This document shows positions 48,678-57,639 of a stretch of 64,000 nt of DNA, piece by piece. This DNA is from Janibacter sp. Soil728. Lineage in GTDB: Bacteria; Actinomycetota; Actinomycetes; Actinomycetales; Dermatophilaceae. Position 1 is the stretch's first letter, and the number at the start of each line of letters is the position of its first letter. The stretch spans positions 167,314-231,313 of the forward strand of contig NZ_LMRZ01000004.1 in the NCBI RefSeq assembly GCF_001428305.1. Reading direction: 5' to 3'. The notes beneath the pieces are model-generated. The model was not told where the DNA came from. It was given only the letters and a program-made list of their open reading frames with translations, and did no database searches. The position numbers were made by a program, and so were the translations under genes.

Positions 48678-49667
48678 TCAGGAGACGAGGATGAGCTTGC
48701 CCGTCGTGGCACGCCCTTCGAGCGCCCGGTAGGCCTCGGCAGCGTCGGCGAAGGAGTACCGGCCGCCGATGGCGATGTCGAGCCGCCCGCTGGAGATGTC
48801 GTCGAAGAGCTCTCGCCCGCGCATCATCAGCTCCTCCCGCTCGCTGATGTAGTGGGCCAAGGACGGGCGGGTGACGAAGAGGGACCCGCCGGCGTTGAGC
48901 CGCTGCAGGTCGAAGGGGGGTACCTGCCCCGACGCCCCGCCGAAGAGCACGAGGGTGCCGCGGGGACGCAGCGAGGACAGGGACGCGTCGAAGGTTGCCT
49001 TGCCCACGCCGTCATAGGCGACGTCGACTCCCTTCGGGGCGCCGAGCCGCTTGGCCGCAGCCTTGATCTCGCCGGCCAGGTCGTCGGTCTCGGAGTAGTT
49101 GATCAGCTCGGAGGCGCCGCGCGAGCGCGCGATCTCGAGCTTGGCGTGGGATCCGGCGGTCGCGATGACCGTGCCACCACGGGAGGTGATCATCTGGGTG
49201 AGCAGCTGGCCGACACCGCCGGCGGCTGCGTGCACGAGGGCGACCGTGCCCTCCCCGACGGGGTAGCAGCCCGTGACGAGCGAGTGCGCGGTCATGCCCT
49301 GCAGCACTGCGGCGCAGGCGGTCTCGAGGTCGACATCGTCAGGGACGGGCACGAGCCGGGCGGAGTCGGCGATGACGAGACCGGCGTGCAGCCCGTCGAC
49401 CATCGACCACGCGACCCGGTCGCCGACGGACACCAGGGCGTCCTCTCCGACGGCGCGCACCGTCCCGGCCGCCTCGAAGCCCTGGACGTAGGGAGGAGAC
49501 ATGCGATAGATCCCCTCGCGCTTGTACGCGTCGACGAAGTTGACGCCCCCGGCGGCGACCTCGACGAGCGCCTCTCCGGGACCCGGATCCGGCACCTCGC
49601 GCTCCTCGAGCGCGAGGACCTCGGGCCCTCCGTGGCGGGTGACGACGAGCGCAGTGGTGGTGGTCAT
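48678..49667 (-). CDS. qor: NADPH:quinone oxidoreductase (zeta-crystallin type)
   Basis: 329 aa, MDR superfamily without zinc. Nucleotide-binding motif HAAAGGVGQLLTQM near residues 143-156 and GGVNFVDAYKREG near 40 are typical of quinone reductase. It reduces quinones by one electron with NADPH in the cytoplasm. Apparently leaderless. Confidence 0.92.
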   Translation of the reverse strand: MTTTTALVVTRHGGPEVLALEEREVPDPGPGEALVEVAAGGVNFVDAYKREGIYRMSPPYVQGFEAAGTVRAVGEDALVSVGDRVAWSMVDGLHAGLVIADSARLVPVPDDVDLETACAAVLQGMTAHSLVTGCYPVGEGTVALVHAAAGGVGQLLTQMITSRGGTVIATAGSHAKLEIARSRGASELINYSETDDLAGEIKAAAKRLGAPKGVDVAYDGVGKATFDASLSSLRPRGTLVLFGGASGQVPPFDLQRLNAGGSLFVTRPSLAHYISEREELMMRGRELFDDISSGRLDIAIGGRYSFADAAEAYRALEGRATTGKLILVS

Positions 49668-49673
49668 GCGGCC

Positions 49674-49679
49674 ACCCTA
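49674..49679 (-). promoter_or_regulatory. -10 box of qor, leaderless
   Basis: TAGGGT on the minus strand, 6 nt before ATG 49667. Confidence 0.6.
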
Positions 49680-49688
49680 GGGCCCGCT

Positions 49689-49722
49689 CCCTGAGGAGGC
49701 GCCAGCACCGTCTCGAAGGATC
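49689..49722 (-). repeat. post-stop palindrome R2
   Basis: On the minus strand it begins at the UDGb stop codon: TCCTTCGAGACGG, TGCTGGCGCC, TCCTCAGGG. Same order of signatures as R1 and R3. Confidence 0.85.
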
Positions 49723-50551
49723 ACAGCGAGGCGATGACCTCGTCGAGCATGGTCTCGGTCAGCTTGCCGGTGAAGGTGTTCTGCTGGCTCACGTGGTAGC
49801 AGCCGACCAGGGCGACCTCGCGGCCGTCGGGCGTTCGGAGCGTGGCCCGCGCACCGTGCCCGAACTTCGGCTTGGGTCGTGGCACCTCCCAGCCTGCGTG
49901 GCGCACCCCGGCGATCGTCGCGTCCCACCCGATGGAGCCCAGGCACATGATCGACCGGACGAAGGGAGCGCTCCTCGCCAGGTCGGCATCGAGCCACGGC
50001 GCGCAGGTCTGCTTCTCGAGCGTCGTCGGCTTGTTCTGCGGCGGGGCACAGCGCACGGGTGCGACGATCCGCACACCATCGAGCGTGAGCCCGTCCCCGG
50101 CGGCCCAGGACTCCGGCTGGCTCGCGTAGCCGGCCCGGTGCAGTGCGGCGTAGAGCCAGTCGCCCGACCGGTCGCCGGTGAAATTGCGTCCCGTCCGGTT
50201 GGCGCCGTGGGCGGCGGGCGCGAGACCGACGACGAGCACCGGCGCATCCGGTGGGCCGAGCGTCGGCACGGGCCGTCCCCAGTAGGGCTGGTCGCTGAAG
50301 GCCGCGCGCTTGGTCAGCGCGACCTCCTCGCGCCAGGCCACCAGGCGCGGGCACGCACGGCAGACCGAGATGCGAGCGTCCAGCCCGTCCTGCCCGACGG
50401 CTCCCTTCGCCAGTCGTCGGACCTGGGCGGCGGTCCTGGCGACGGGGGTCTCGGGGGTCGCGAGGTCATCGGGCCAGCCGGTCCCGGGGAGCACGGGCGA
50501 GACGAAGGGAGCACCCGTCACCGGATGGGGGAGGAGGACTGGCTCAGGCAC
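49721..50551 (-). CDS. family 5 uracil-DNA glycosylase (UDGb)
   Basis: 276 aa. [19 protein letters not shown] is the family 5 motif A region, and [15 protein letters not shown] is the family motif B region with the catalytic-site His. Cys residues in [16 protein letters not shown] and TCAPW fit the iron-sulfur cluster of this family. It removes uracil and some deaminated bases from DNA. GTG start; leaderless (TATGGT 6 nt upstream). Confidence 0.94.
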   Translation of the reverse strand: MPEPVLLPHPVTGAPFVSPVLPGTGWPDDLATPETPVARTAAQVRRLAKGAVGQDGLDARISVCRACPRLVAWREEVALTKRAAFSDQPYWGRPVPTLGPPDAPVLVVGLAPAAHGANRTGRNFTGDRSGDWLYAALHRAGYASQPESWAAGDGLTLDGVRIVAPVRCAPPQNKPTTLEKQTCAPWLDADLARSAPFVRSIMCLGSIGWDATIAGVRHAGWEVPRPKPKFGHGARATLRTPDGREVALVGCYHVSQQNTFTGKLTETMLDEVIASL

Positions 50552-50557
50552 CTGCTC

Positions 50558-50563
50558 ACCATA
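50558..50563 (-). promoter_or_regulatory. -10 box of UDGb gene, leaderless
   Basis: TATGGT on the minus strand, 6 nt before GTG 50551. Confidence 0.55.
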
Positions 50564-50584
50564 GACATCTGCCAGTGTGGAGCG

Positions 50585-50917
50585 ATGGCGATCGACGAGG
50601 CACTCGCGGACAGGATCCGAACGGCCCTCTTCGACCGCGGCATCGAGTGGGAGGAGCGTCGCATGTTCGGGGCGCTGATCTTCATGGTCGGTGGCTCCAT
50701 CCTCATGGGTGTTCGCGGCGGTGGCGGCCTGCTCGTGCGGGTCGACCCGGCGGAGAGTGAGCGACTGCTTGAGCAGGCGGGTCGCTACTACGCCCAGGTC
50801 GCGCTCATGGGTGCCAAGGACATGGGGCCGAGCTGGCTCGACGTCTCGCCCGATGCCGTCGAGGACGAGTCAGGCCTGGCCCACTGGATCGACGCCTGCC
50901 TCCGTCGCGCCTCCTGA
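50585..50917 (+). CDS. TfoX/Sxy N-terminal domain protein
   Basis: 110 aa. It has the TfoX_N fold: [34 protein letters not shown]. In Gammaproteobacteria TfoX is a competence regulator, but actinobacterial stand-alone TfoX_N proteins have no known role. TGGAG is close (2 nt) to the ATG. Divergent from the UDGb gene with 33 bp between starts. Confidence 0.85.
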   Translation: MAIDEALADRIRTALFDRGIEWEERRMFGALIFMVGGSILMGVRGGGGLLVRVDPAESERLLEQAGRYYAQVALMGAKDMGPSWLDVSPDAVEDESGLAHWIDACLRRAS

Positions 50918-50984
50918 TCCGCCCCCCTGATCCGCGCCCCCTGACCCGAGTGCGCCCGGGACACGCGGCCGGACACGAGGGTGA

Positions 50985-51956
50985 CTAGGTGGATTCGGGG
51001 TCCGGGGGAGGCTCAGCACCCTCGGCCTCGTCGCGGTCGGCCCACTCGAGCAGCGGGCTCAGGTCGTGCGCCACGTCGTCGATGCCCGCGTGCAGATCAC
51101 CGAGCTCGGCGAAGCGCTGCGGCACCGTCGCCATCGTGCAGTCCCGCGGCTCGACGTCGGCTACCTCCGCCCAGGTGATCGGTGTCGACACGGTGCCAGC
51201 GGCGTTGCCCCGCACCGAGTAGGCGGCAGCAATCGTGTGGTCGCGAGCGTTCTGGTTGTAGTCGACGAAGACGGCCGCGGGGTCGCGGTCCTTGCGCCAC
51301 CACGTCGTCGTCACCTCGTCGGGGGCCCGCCGCTCGACCTCGCGGGCGAAGGCGAGCGCCGCCCTTCGCACCTCGCCGAACTCCCACCGGGGCTCGCTGC
51401 GCACGTAGACGTGCAGCCCGGACCCGCCTGAGGTCTTGGGGAAGCCCACCACACCGAGCTCGTCGAGGACCTCGTGGACGACGCCGGCCACCCGCCGCAC
51501 CCGGTCGAAGGGAGCATCCGGCATGGGGTCGAGGTCGATCCGCCACTCGTCGGGCCGGTCGACGTCGGCGCGGCGGACATTCCACGGGTGCAGCTCGACG
51601 GTGCTCATCTGCACCGCCCAGATGATCTGGGCCAGCTCGGTCGGGCACAGCTCGTCGGCGTGCAGGTCGTACCGGGGGAAGTGCAGGCGCACGGTCTCCA
51701 CCCAGTCCGGCGCTCCCTTCGGCAGGCGCTTCTGGTGGACCTTGGCACCCTCGACCCCCTTGGGGAAGCGGTGCAGCATCGTCGGCCGCTCACGCAGTGC
51801 GCGCAGGATCCCGTCGCCGACGGACAGGTAGTACTGCGCGAGGTCGAGCTTGGTCTCGCCGCGCTCGGGGAAGTAGACCCGGTCGGGGGAGGAGATGCGC
51901 ACATCCCTGCCGCCGACGTCGAGGTGGACGTCCTCACCGTGCTCGCCGCGTGCCAT
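50985..51956 (-). CDS. stand-alone LigD-type polymerase/primase domain
   Basis: 323 aa. It matches the LigD polymerase domain (archaeo-eukaryotic primase fold) without ligase or nuclease domains: SSPDRVYFPERGETKLDLAQYY at the N-terminus, catalytic IDLDPMP (Asp-x-Asp), SGGSGLHVYV and VFVDYNQNARDHTIAAAYSVR. In NHEJ such proteins fill gaps with ribonucleotides. No Ku or ligase gene lies in the window. C-terminus is acidic. Leaderless. Confidence 0.93.
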   Translation of the reverse strand: MARGEHGEDVHLDVGGRDVRISSPDRVYFPERGETKLDLAQYYLSVGDGILRALRERPTMLHRFPKGVEGAKVHQKRLPKGAPDWVETVRLHFPRYDLHADELCPTELAQIIWAVQMSTVELHPWNVRRADVDRPDEWRIDLDPMPDAPFDRVRRVAGVVHEVLDELGVVGFPKTSGGSGLHVYVRSEPRWEFGEVRRAALAFAREVERRAPDEVTTTWWRKDRDPAAVFVDYNQNARDHTIAAAYSVRGNAAGTVSTPITWAEVADVEPRDCTMATVPQRFAELGDLHAGIDDVAHDLSPLLEWADRDEAEGAEPPPDPEST

Positions 51957-51962
51957 GCACCG

Positions 51963-51968
51963 ACGGTA
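51963..51968 (-). promoter_or_regulatory. -10 box of LigD-polymerase gene, leaderless
   Basis: TACCGT on the minus strand, 6 nt before ATG 51956. Confidence 0.5.
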
Positions 51969-51981
51969 CTCACTCCACGTT

Positions 51982-52019
51982 CCCCGAGGAGCCTGCGCAG
52001 CAAGCGTCTCGAGGGGTCA
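51982..52019 (-). repeat. post-stop palindrome R3
   Basis: On the minus strand it begins with the GNAT stop TGA, then CCCCTCGAGACGC, TTGCTGCGCAGG, CTCCTCGGGG; outer arms CCCC/GGGG. Same family as R1 and R2. Confidence 0.82.
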
Positions 52020-52607
52020 CCCGATCCGGGCGCCCTCCGGTCGGTCGCTCGGCACGGTCGTCACCCAGTAGCGCCGCTTGCCGCTGCGCGAGTCCTCGTA
52101 CTCGCCGCCGGCGCCCTCGATGGTCGCGCGGGAGGCGTCGTTGTCCTCGTCGCAGGTGATCAGGACGCGCTCCAGACCCATCTCGCCGGCCAGCTCCAGC
52201 ACCTGGCGAAGGGCGGTCCTCGCGTGCCCCTGACGCCTCGCCGAGGGGCGGATCGAGTAGCCGACGTGCCCGCCCTGCTCGAGCAGGAAGTCGCTCAGCT
52301 CGTGGCGCAGCGCGATCGAGCCGAGGTACTCCTCGCCGTCGACGACCCACAGGAAGGTGCACGGCACGTGACCGTCCGGCCGTGGGGACTCGGGCAGCTC
52401 GTCGGCACGGCGCACCTGCACGAGCCGACGGAACTCGGTGGCGTCCTCGAGCCCTGCGCGCGTGAAGGTGTAGCCCGCGTAGCCGGTCGCCTCCTCGGCC
52501 GGGACCACCCAGACGCCGTCACCGTCGCGGTGCACGCCACCGAACTCGTCGTGCGCCTCCAGGTAGGAGGACTGGTAGCGGGGGTCGGGGCGCACGATCT
52601 GGGACAT
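52017..52607 (-). CDS. GNAT family N-acetyltransferase
   Basis: 196 aa. Acetyl-CoA loop region SARRQGHARTALRQVLELA near residues 125-143, followed by LITCDEDNDASRATIEGAGG; similar to predicted acetyltransferases with an N-terminal RNA polymerase-unrelated extension. Substrate unknown. Leaderless; stop codon directly abuts R3. Confidence 0.88.
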   Translation of the reverse strand: MSQIVRPDPRYQSSYLEAHDEFGGVHRDGDGVWVVPAEEATGYAGYTFTRAGLEDATEFRRLVQVRRADELPESPRPDGHVPCTFLWVVDGEEYLGSIALRHELSDFLLEQGGHVGYSIRPSARRQGHARTALRQVLELAGEMGLERVLITCDEDNDASRATIEGAGGEYEDSRSGKRRYWVTTVPSDRPEGARIG

Positions 52608-52613
52608 GGGGCC

Positions 52614-52619
52614 AGCCTA
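52614..52619 (-). promoter_or_regulatory. -10 box of GNAT gene, leaderless
   Basis: TAGGCT on the minus strand, 6 nt before ATG 52607. Confidence 0.6.
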
Positions 52620-52628
52620 GATCCAGGG

Positions 52629-53906
52629 TCAGACGACCGGGTCGACCGGTGACGTGTACTCCCCCTCGGGGACCGGCGTGATCCGGTCGGGCGCCCGCAG
52701 GGTGCGCACGTCCCGGGAGAGCAGGGCGAGCAGGCTGGACAGCAGGATGAGCGCGGCACACCCGAGCAGGGCACGGTGGGCACCGAGGTGCACCGCGGCC
52801 GGGCCGGCGAGCAGCACCCCGACCGGCCCGAAGAGCATCGAGCCGAAGGCGTCGTACGAGGCGACCCGAGAGAGCGCCTCGGGCGGCACCTCGCGCTGCA
52901 TCGTCGTCTGCCACAGCACCGTGAAGGTGTCCATGCCCAGGCCCATGACGAAACCGCCGAGCACGATGAGCGGAAGGGGGGCGCCCACACCGAGGAGCAG
53001 GTACGGCAGTGCGGTGAGCGAGGTGAGCAGCACCCCGAGCAGGATCGGTCGGCGTGGCCGGATCCGCAGGGCGATGACGACGCCGACGAGCATGCCGACC
53101 GCCTCGCCGGTGAGGATCGCCGACCAGGCTCCGGCGCCGCCGAGCTCGGCCTCGGCCACGACTGGTCCGAGGACGGTGTGCGCGCCCTGCCAGGCGAGGA
53201 TCAGCAGGGCGAACTGTGCGACGACGACCCACAGCCACTGCCGTGAGGAGAACTCGACCCAGCCTTCGCGTAGCTCGGCCACGACGGAGGTCCCCCCTTC
53301 GCGTCCGGGGCGGGGCGTCGAGCCGATCCGCCAGGCGAAGGCCGCCGCCGCGCCATAGATCGCGGCGGCACCGACGAGGGCCCAGCCTGGCCCGATGAGC
53401 ACGACGACGGCCCCGGCCGCGATGAGCCCACCGATGCGCGCGACATTGGCACCGACGGCGAGCAGGGCGTTGGCCGGCTGGAGGTGCCCGGCGGGCGCGA
53501 CCTCGGGGATGATCCCCGACAGCACCGGCCAGACCACGGCGCCCGCGAGGCCGGTGAGCACGGCGAAGGCGCAGACCGCCGGGATCGGTGCCCACCCGAC
53601 CAGGAGCATGGTGCCGATCCCGAGCCAGGCGAGCAGCGAGAGGCACTCGCCGGTGAACATCACGAAGCGGCGGGGATACCGGTCGGCCACGACACCACCG
53701 AGCAGCAGCCCGAGGACGTGCGGGATCGCCTCGGATGCGACGACGAGGGACAAGGTGCCGGCGTCGGCTCCCGGCAGCCCGAGGACTCCGAAGGCGAGCG
53801 CCACCGGCGCGAAGGCCAGTCCGAGCATCGACAGGGTGCGTGCGGCGAAGAGCGCGGCGAAGCGCCGCTCGCGCAGCAGGCTCAGGTCGTCGCGGATCGG
53901 GCTCAC
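52629..53906 (-). CDS. MFS transporter (MdtG/Bcr-like 12-TM)
   Basis: 425 aa with about 12 transmembrane helices. Loop motif GGVVADRYPRRFVMF between helices 2 and 3 is the MFS signature; a second half repeat has IRPRRPILLGVLLTS. This TetA/enterobactin-exporter-like family often exports drugs or macrolides. Substrate unknown. GTG start, leaderless. Confidence 0.9.
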   Translation of the reverse strand: MSPIRDDLSLLRERRFAALFAARTLSMLGLAFAPVALAFGVLGLPGADAGTLSLVVASEAIPHVLGLLLGGVVADRYPRRFVMFTGECLSLLAWLGIGTMLLVGWAPIPAVCAFAVLTGLAGAVVWPVLSGIIPEVAPAGHLQPANALLAVGANVARIGGLIAAGAVVVLIGPGWALVGAAAIYGAAAAFAWRIGSTPRPGREGGTSVVAELREGWVEFSSRQWLWVVVAQFALLILAWQGAHTVLGPVVAEAELGGAGAWSAILTGEAVGMLVGVVIALRIRPRRPILLGVLLTSLTALPYLLLGVGAPLPLIVLGGFVMGLGMDTFTVLWQTTMQREVPPEALSRVASYDAFGSMLFGPVGVLLAGPAAVHLGAHRALLGCAALILLSSLLALLSRDVRTLRAPDRITPVPEGEYTSPVDPVV

Positions 53907-53912
53907 CGCGGC

Positions 53913-53918
53913 ACGCTA
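53913..53918 (-). promoter_or_regulatory. -10 box of MFS gene, leaderless
   Basis: TAGCGT on the minus strand, 6 nt before GTG 53906. Confidence 0.55.
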
Positions 53919-53949
53919 TCCGGACGAAGGGGGTGTCGGTCCCGCGACG

Positions 53950-53955
53950 TAGGCT
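53950..53955 (+). promoter_or_regulatory. -10 box of pcrA
   Basis: TAGGCT 10 nt before ATG 53966, implying a leader of a few nucleotides. Confidence 0.5.
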
Positions 53956-53965
53956 GGTCGGCGAC

Positions 53966-56413
53966 ATGAGCAGCCTTTTCGACGACCTTCCCGATGCCCT
54001 CCCTGGTGACTGGAACCGGGAGGTGACCGACGCCGGTGTCCCCACCTGGGCGATGAGCGACGAGGGCCCGACCCGGGCCGCGCACAGCCGGCACCACGCT
54101 CCCGTCCAGCGCGACCCGGCGGAGCTGGTCGCCGGCCTCAACCCGGGCCAGCGCGAAGCGGTCCTGCACGCCGGCGGGCCGCTGCTCATCATCGCCGGCG
54201 CCGGCTCGGGCAAGACCCGGGTGCTCACCCACCGCATCGCCCACCTGCTCGGGGCGCGGGGCGTCCAGCCGGGCCAGATCCTGGCGATCACCTTCACCAA
54301 CAAGGCCGCCGCCGAGATGCGCGAGCGGGTCGAGGACCTCGTCGGGCCTCGGGCCAAGGCCATGTGGGTGCTGACCTTCCACTCCGCGTGCGTGCGCATC
54401 CTGCGCCGCGAGGCCGGCAAGGTCGGGATGAAGAGCAGCTTCTCGATCTACGACGCAGCCGACAGCCAGCGCCTCGTCGCCATGGTCATGCGCGACCTGG
54501 ACCTGGACCCCAAGCGCTACCCGCCGCGCTCCCTGGGCCATCGGATCAGCAACCTCAAGAACGAGCTGGTCGACGAGGAGGAGTTCGCCCGGCGCGCGGC
54601 GGTCGACGAGGACGCTCAGACCGGGGCCAGCCAGCAGGACCAGACGCTCGCGCAGGTCTACACCGAGTACCAGCGCCGGCTGCGACAGGCCAATGCGCTC
54701 GACTTCGACGACATCATCATGACGACGGTGCACATCCTGCAGGCCTTCCCCGACGTCGCCGAGCACTATCGCCGTCGCTTCCGCCACGTGCTCGTCGACG
54801 AGTACCAGGACACCAACCACGCGCAGTACATGCTCGTGCGTGAGCTGGTGGGTGGCGACAAGGACGCGGCCCGGTCGGCGCACTCCGTCGAGCCGAGCGA
54901 GCTGGTCGTCGTCGGTGACGCCGACCAGTCGATCTACGCCTTCCGCGGCGCCTCGATCCGCAACATCGTCGAGTTCGAGGAGGACTACCCGGACGCCCGA
55001 ACCATCCTCCTCGAGCAAAATTACCGCTCGACCCAGACGATCCTCACCGCCGCCAACGCGGTCATCGAGCGCAATGAGTCCCGTCGCAAGAAAAACCTGT
55101 GGACCGACGCCGGGGCCGGCGAGCAGATCGTCGGCTACGTCGGCGACAACGAGCACGACGAGGCCTCCTTCATCGCCAAGACCATCGACGAGCTGCACGA
55201 CGAGCACGGGGTGCGTCCCGGCGATGTCGCGGTCTTCTACCGGACCAATGCGCAGTCCCGCGCCATCGAGGAGATCTTCGTCCGGGTGGGCTTGCCCTAC
55301 AAGGTCGTCGGGGGCACCCGCTTCTACGAGCGAAGGGAGGTCAAGGACGCCTTGGCCTACCTGCGCGTCGTCACCAACCCGGCGGACACGGTCAACATGC
55401 GCCGGATCATCAACACCCCCAAGCGAGGCATCGGTGACCGGGCCCAGCTCGCCATCGCCCAGCTCGCCGAGCGCGAGCGGATCCCCTTCGTCGCCGCGTT
55501 GGGGCGGGTCGAGGACGCGCCGGGCATCGCCACCCGCTCGGTCAAGGCGGTCAAGGGATTCACCGCCCTGCTCGAGGGTCTGGGCGAGCTGCACGAGGCC
55601 GGCGCCGGCATCGGTGACCTCCTCGAGGCCGTGCTCGAGCGCAGCGGCTATGTCAGCGAGCTGCAGGCCAGCCGCGACCCCCAGGACGAGACCCGACTGG
55701 AAAATCTCTCCGAGCTGGTCGGCGTCGCCCGTGAGTTCGACGCGACCCGCGAGGCCACGGGCGAGGTCATCAGCCTCGATGACTTCCTCGAGCAGGTCAG
55801 CCTCGTGGCCGATGCCGACGACATCCCTGACGATGACGGTGGCGAGGGTGAGGAGCAGGGCGTCGTCACCCTGATGACGCTGCACACGGCCAAGGGGCTG
55901 GAGTTCCCCGTCGTCTTCCTCACCGGGATGGAGGACGGCACCTTTCCCCACCAGCGCAGCCTGGCCAACGACACCGAGCTCGAGGAAGAGCGCCGCCTGG
56001 CCTATGTCGGCATCACCCGGGCCCGCGAGCGGCTGCACCTCTCTCGTGCCGCGGTCCGCAGCGCCTTCGGCACGCCGCAGTACAACCCGGCCTCCCGCTT
56101 CCTCGACGAGATCCCCGCGGACCTCGTGCGGTGGGAGCGCACGGGCCCGCCGCTCGGTGGCTTCGGTGGCTCCCGCGACGGCCGGCAGCCGGCGGTCGCC
56201 CGACTCGCGGCTCGCCCCGGCGTCCGCTCACCCGGCAACCGGCCGGTCATCGTCCTGGCCGATGGCGACAAGGTCACCCACGACAGCTTCGGCCTCGGCA
56301 CGGTCATCCGGGTCGAGGGCGAAGGGGACAAGTCGATGGCGCACGTCGACTTCGGGGGAGAGGACGGGGTCAAGCGCCTGCTGCTGCGCTACGCCCCCCT
56401 CGAAAAGCTCTGA
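53966..56413 (+). CDS. pcrA: ATP-dependent DNA helicase PcrA/UvrD
   Basis: 815 aa. Superfamily 1A 3'-5' helicase of nucleotide excision repair and replication-fork maintenance. Walker A IIAGAGSGKTRVL near residue 73; ITFTNKAAAEM (motif Ia); LVDEYQDTN (Walker B); GDADQSIYAFRGA (motif III); TLHTAKGLEFPVV and LAYVGITRARERL (motifs V, VI). The C-terminal Tudor-like region DGDKVTHDSFGLGTVI is present. About 50 variable residues precede the helicase core. Confidence 0.97.
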   Translation: MSSLFDDLPDALPGDWNREVTDAGVPTWAMSDEGPTRAAHSRHHAPVQRDPAELVAGLNPGQREAVLHAGGPLLIIAGAGSGKTRVLTHRIAHLLGARGVQPGQILAITFTNKAAAEMRERVEDLVGPRAKAMWVLTFHSACVRILRREAGKVGMKSSFSIYDAADSQRLVAMVMRDLDLDPKRYPPRSLGHRISNLKNELVDEEEFARRAAVDEDAQTGASQQDQTLAQVYTEYQRRLRQANALDFDDIIMTTVHILQAFPDVAEHYRRRFRHVLVDEYQDTNHAQYMLVRELVGGDKDAARSAHSVEPSELVVVGDADQSIYAFRGASIRNIVEFEEDYPDARTILLEQNYRSTQTILTAANAVIERNESRRKKNLWTDAGAGEQIVGYVGDNEHDEASFIAKTIDELHDEHGVRPGDVAVFYRTNAQSRAIEEIFVRVGLPYKVVGGTRFYERREVKDALAYLRVVTNPADTVNMRRIINTPKRGIGDRAQLAIAQLAERERIPFVAALGRVEDAPGIATRSVKAVKGFTALLEGLGELHEAGAGIGDLLEAVLERSGYVSELQASRDPQDETRLENLSELVGVAREFDATREATGEVISLDDFLEQVSLVADADDIPDDDGGEGEEQGVVTLMTLHTAKGLEFPVVFLTGMEDGTFPHQRSLANDTELEEERRLAYVGITRARERLHLSRAAVRSAFGTPQYNPASRFLDEIPADLVRWERTGPPLGGFGGSRDGRQPAVARLAARPGVRSPGNRPVIVLADGDKVTHDSFGLGTVIRVEGEGDKSMAHVDFGGEDGVKRLLLRYAPLEKL

Positions 56414-56418
56414 TCGAC

Positions 56419-56441
56419 CTGCATTGCCATAGGGCAATGCA
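56419..56441. repeat. 24-bp palindrome, copy 6
   Basis: CTGCATTGCC-ATAG-GGCAATGCA, first of three copies at exactly 30-bp spacing after pcrA. Confidence 0.93.
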
Positions 56442-56448
56442 AGCCAAC

Positions 56449-56471
56449 CTGCATTCCCCTATGGCAATGCA
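56449..56471. repeat. 24-bp palindrome, copy 7 (inverted core)
   Basis: CTGCATTCCC-CTAT-GGCAATGCA; loop inverted relative to copies 6 and 8, one stem mismatch. Confidence 0.9.
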
Positions 56472-56478
56472 AGCCAAC

Positions 56479-56502
56479 CTGCATTGCCATAGGGCAATGC
56501 AG
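56479..56502. repeat. 24-bp palindrome, copy 8
   Basis: CTGCATTGCC-ATAG-GGCAATGCAG, perfect, last of the tandem set; its last base is the first base of the following terminator. Spacers between copies 6-8 read AAGCCAAC. Confidence 0.93.
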
Positions 56503-56547
56503 ACGAAGGGGGCCCGACGAGCAGTCGCTCGTCGGGCCCCCTTCGTC
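56502..56547 (+). terminator. intrinsic terminator between pcrA and M23 gene
   Basis: Perfect 21-bp arms beginning GACGAAGGGGGCCCG, AGTC loop, ending CCCTTCGTC. It is symmetric and could serve both convergent genes. Confidence 0.93.
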
Positions 56548-56567
56548 GCTCTCGCGTGGATGTCGCG

Positions 56568-57500
56568 TCAGCTGATGCCGCGCTCGGCCAGCCAGCCCGC
56601 GGGGTCGATCGCGCCGCCGCCACCGGGGTGGATCTCCATGTGGAGGTGGGGCCCCGTGGAGTGACCGGTGTTGCCCGAGAGGGCCACGACGTCACCGGTG
56701 GAGACCTGCTGGCCGACGCTGGCGCTGATGGAGCTCAGGTGGCCGTAGCGGGAGACCGTGCCGTCCCAGTACTTGACGTCGATGTAGTTGCCGTAACCGC
56801 TCATCGGGCCGGCACCGATGACGGTGCCGCTGCTCATGGCCTTCAGGGGCGTGCCGATCGAGGCCGCGTAGTCCTGCCCGGCGTGCAGCTTGCCCCAGCG
56901 AGTGCCGAAGGGGGAGGTGAAGACGGCGTTGTCGAGCGGCTTGACCCAGCTCTGGGCGCCTTGGGCGCCCTGTGCCGGGGTGTCCGAAGAGGTGGATGAG
57001 GAGGACGTGGCAGGAGTCGTCGACGACGTCTCGTCCCGCTTCTTGTCGGCCGCGATCTTCGCATCGCGCTTCTTGTCCGCGGCGATCTCCTTGCGGGCCG
57101 CGTCGCGGGCGACGCGCTTGCGCTCCTGCGTGCGTCCCTGGTCCTTGGCGACCGAGGTCGAGACGGCCTGTCGGCGGGTGGCCAGACCACTGCTCTCCTG
57201 TGCGGAGGCGGCGACCTCCTCGCGGGCGTCGTCGCCCAGCGCCGGGTCGGACAGCAGCGACGTCGTGCCCTTGTCCTGACCCTCGGCGAGGAAGGCGGCG
57301 CCGGCCTGCGTGCCCGCCCCGCCTGCGAAGGACGAGGAGGACGCCGCAGTCGCGCCTGCAGCAGTGAGCACCAGGGTCGCGGCTGCGGCGGTGGGGACCA
57401 GGTAGGCAGGGCCGAAGCTCTTGGGCAGGCGCGAGCGGCGCTCGATGGCGCGACGCTCAGCGCGGGTGGCCGGCCGATGCCGTCCGGAGTACTCAGACAT
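56568..57500 (-). CDS. secreted M23 (LytM-like) peptidoglycan endopeptidase
   Basis: 310 aa. N-terminal cytoplasmic basic stretch and signal/anchor helix (about residues 33-55), a charged helical stalk (about 100-165), a Ser/Thr/Ala linker, then a C-terminal M23 domain with zinc ligands in HAGQDYA (His-x3-Asp) and HLHMEI (His-x-His). It cleaves peptide cross-links, or acts as an activator. GAGGA lies 10 nt before ATG 57500. A TAAGGTTTCG motif (minus strand, 57539-57548) resembles that before the lytic transglycosylase gene. Confidence 0.92.
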   Translation of the reverse strand: MSEYSGRHRPATRAERRAIERRSRLPKSFGPAYLVPTAAAATLVLTAAGATAASSSSFAGGAGTQAGAAFLAEGQDKGTTSLLSDPALGDDAREEVAASAQESSGLATRRQAVSTSVAKDQGRTQERKRVARDAARKEIAADKKRDAKIAADKKRDETSSTTPATSSSSTSSDTPAQGAQGAQSWVKPLDNAVFTSPFGTRWGKLHAGQDYAASIGTPLKAMSSGTVIGAGPMSGYGNYIDVKYWDGTVSRYGHLSSISASVGQQVSTGDVVALSGNTGHSTGPHLHMEIHPGGGGAIDPAGWLAERGIS

Positions 57501-57538
57501 GAAGGGGAAGTCCTCGCAGGGGGTCGTGGACAAATCCC

Positions 57539-57568
57539 CGAAACCTTAGCGTGACCTTTTCGTTATGC
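57539..57568 (-). promoter_or_regulatory. candidate operator upstream of M23 gene
   Basis: On the minus strand: GCATAACG, then AAAGGTCACGC, then TAAGGTTTCG. The two AAGGT cores are 11-12 bp apart, about one helical turn, and recall TTAAGGTCTCGAA at 1912-1924. A shared wall-stress regulator is possible. Confidence 0.4.
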
Positions 57569-57639
57569 AAAACCCGCATGGTCGGCCTCAGGCGGTCGAC
57601 GGTGCCGTGCGGCCGGGGCCCCGGCCGATGGAAGGCCTG

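Noticed and set aside
56419-56502. Possible CRISPR-like array
   Set aside because: The three repeats are 30 bp apart with only 7-8 nt of near-identical spacer, and no cas genes are seen.
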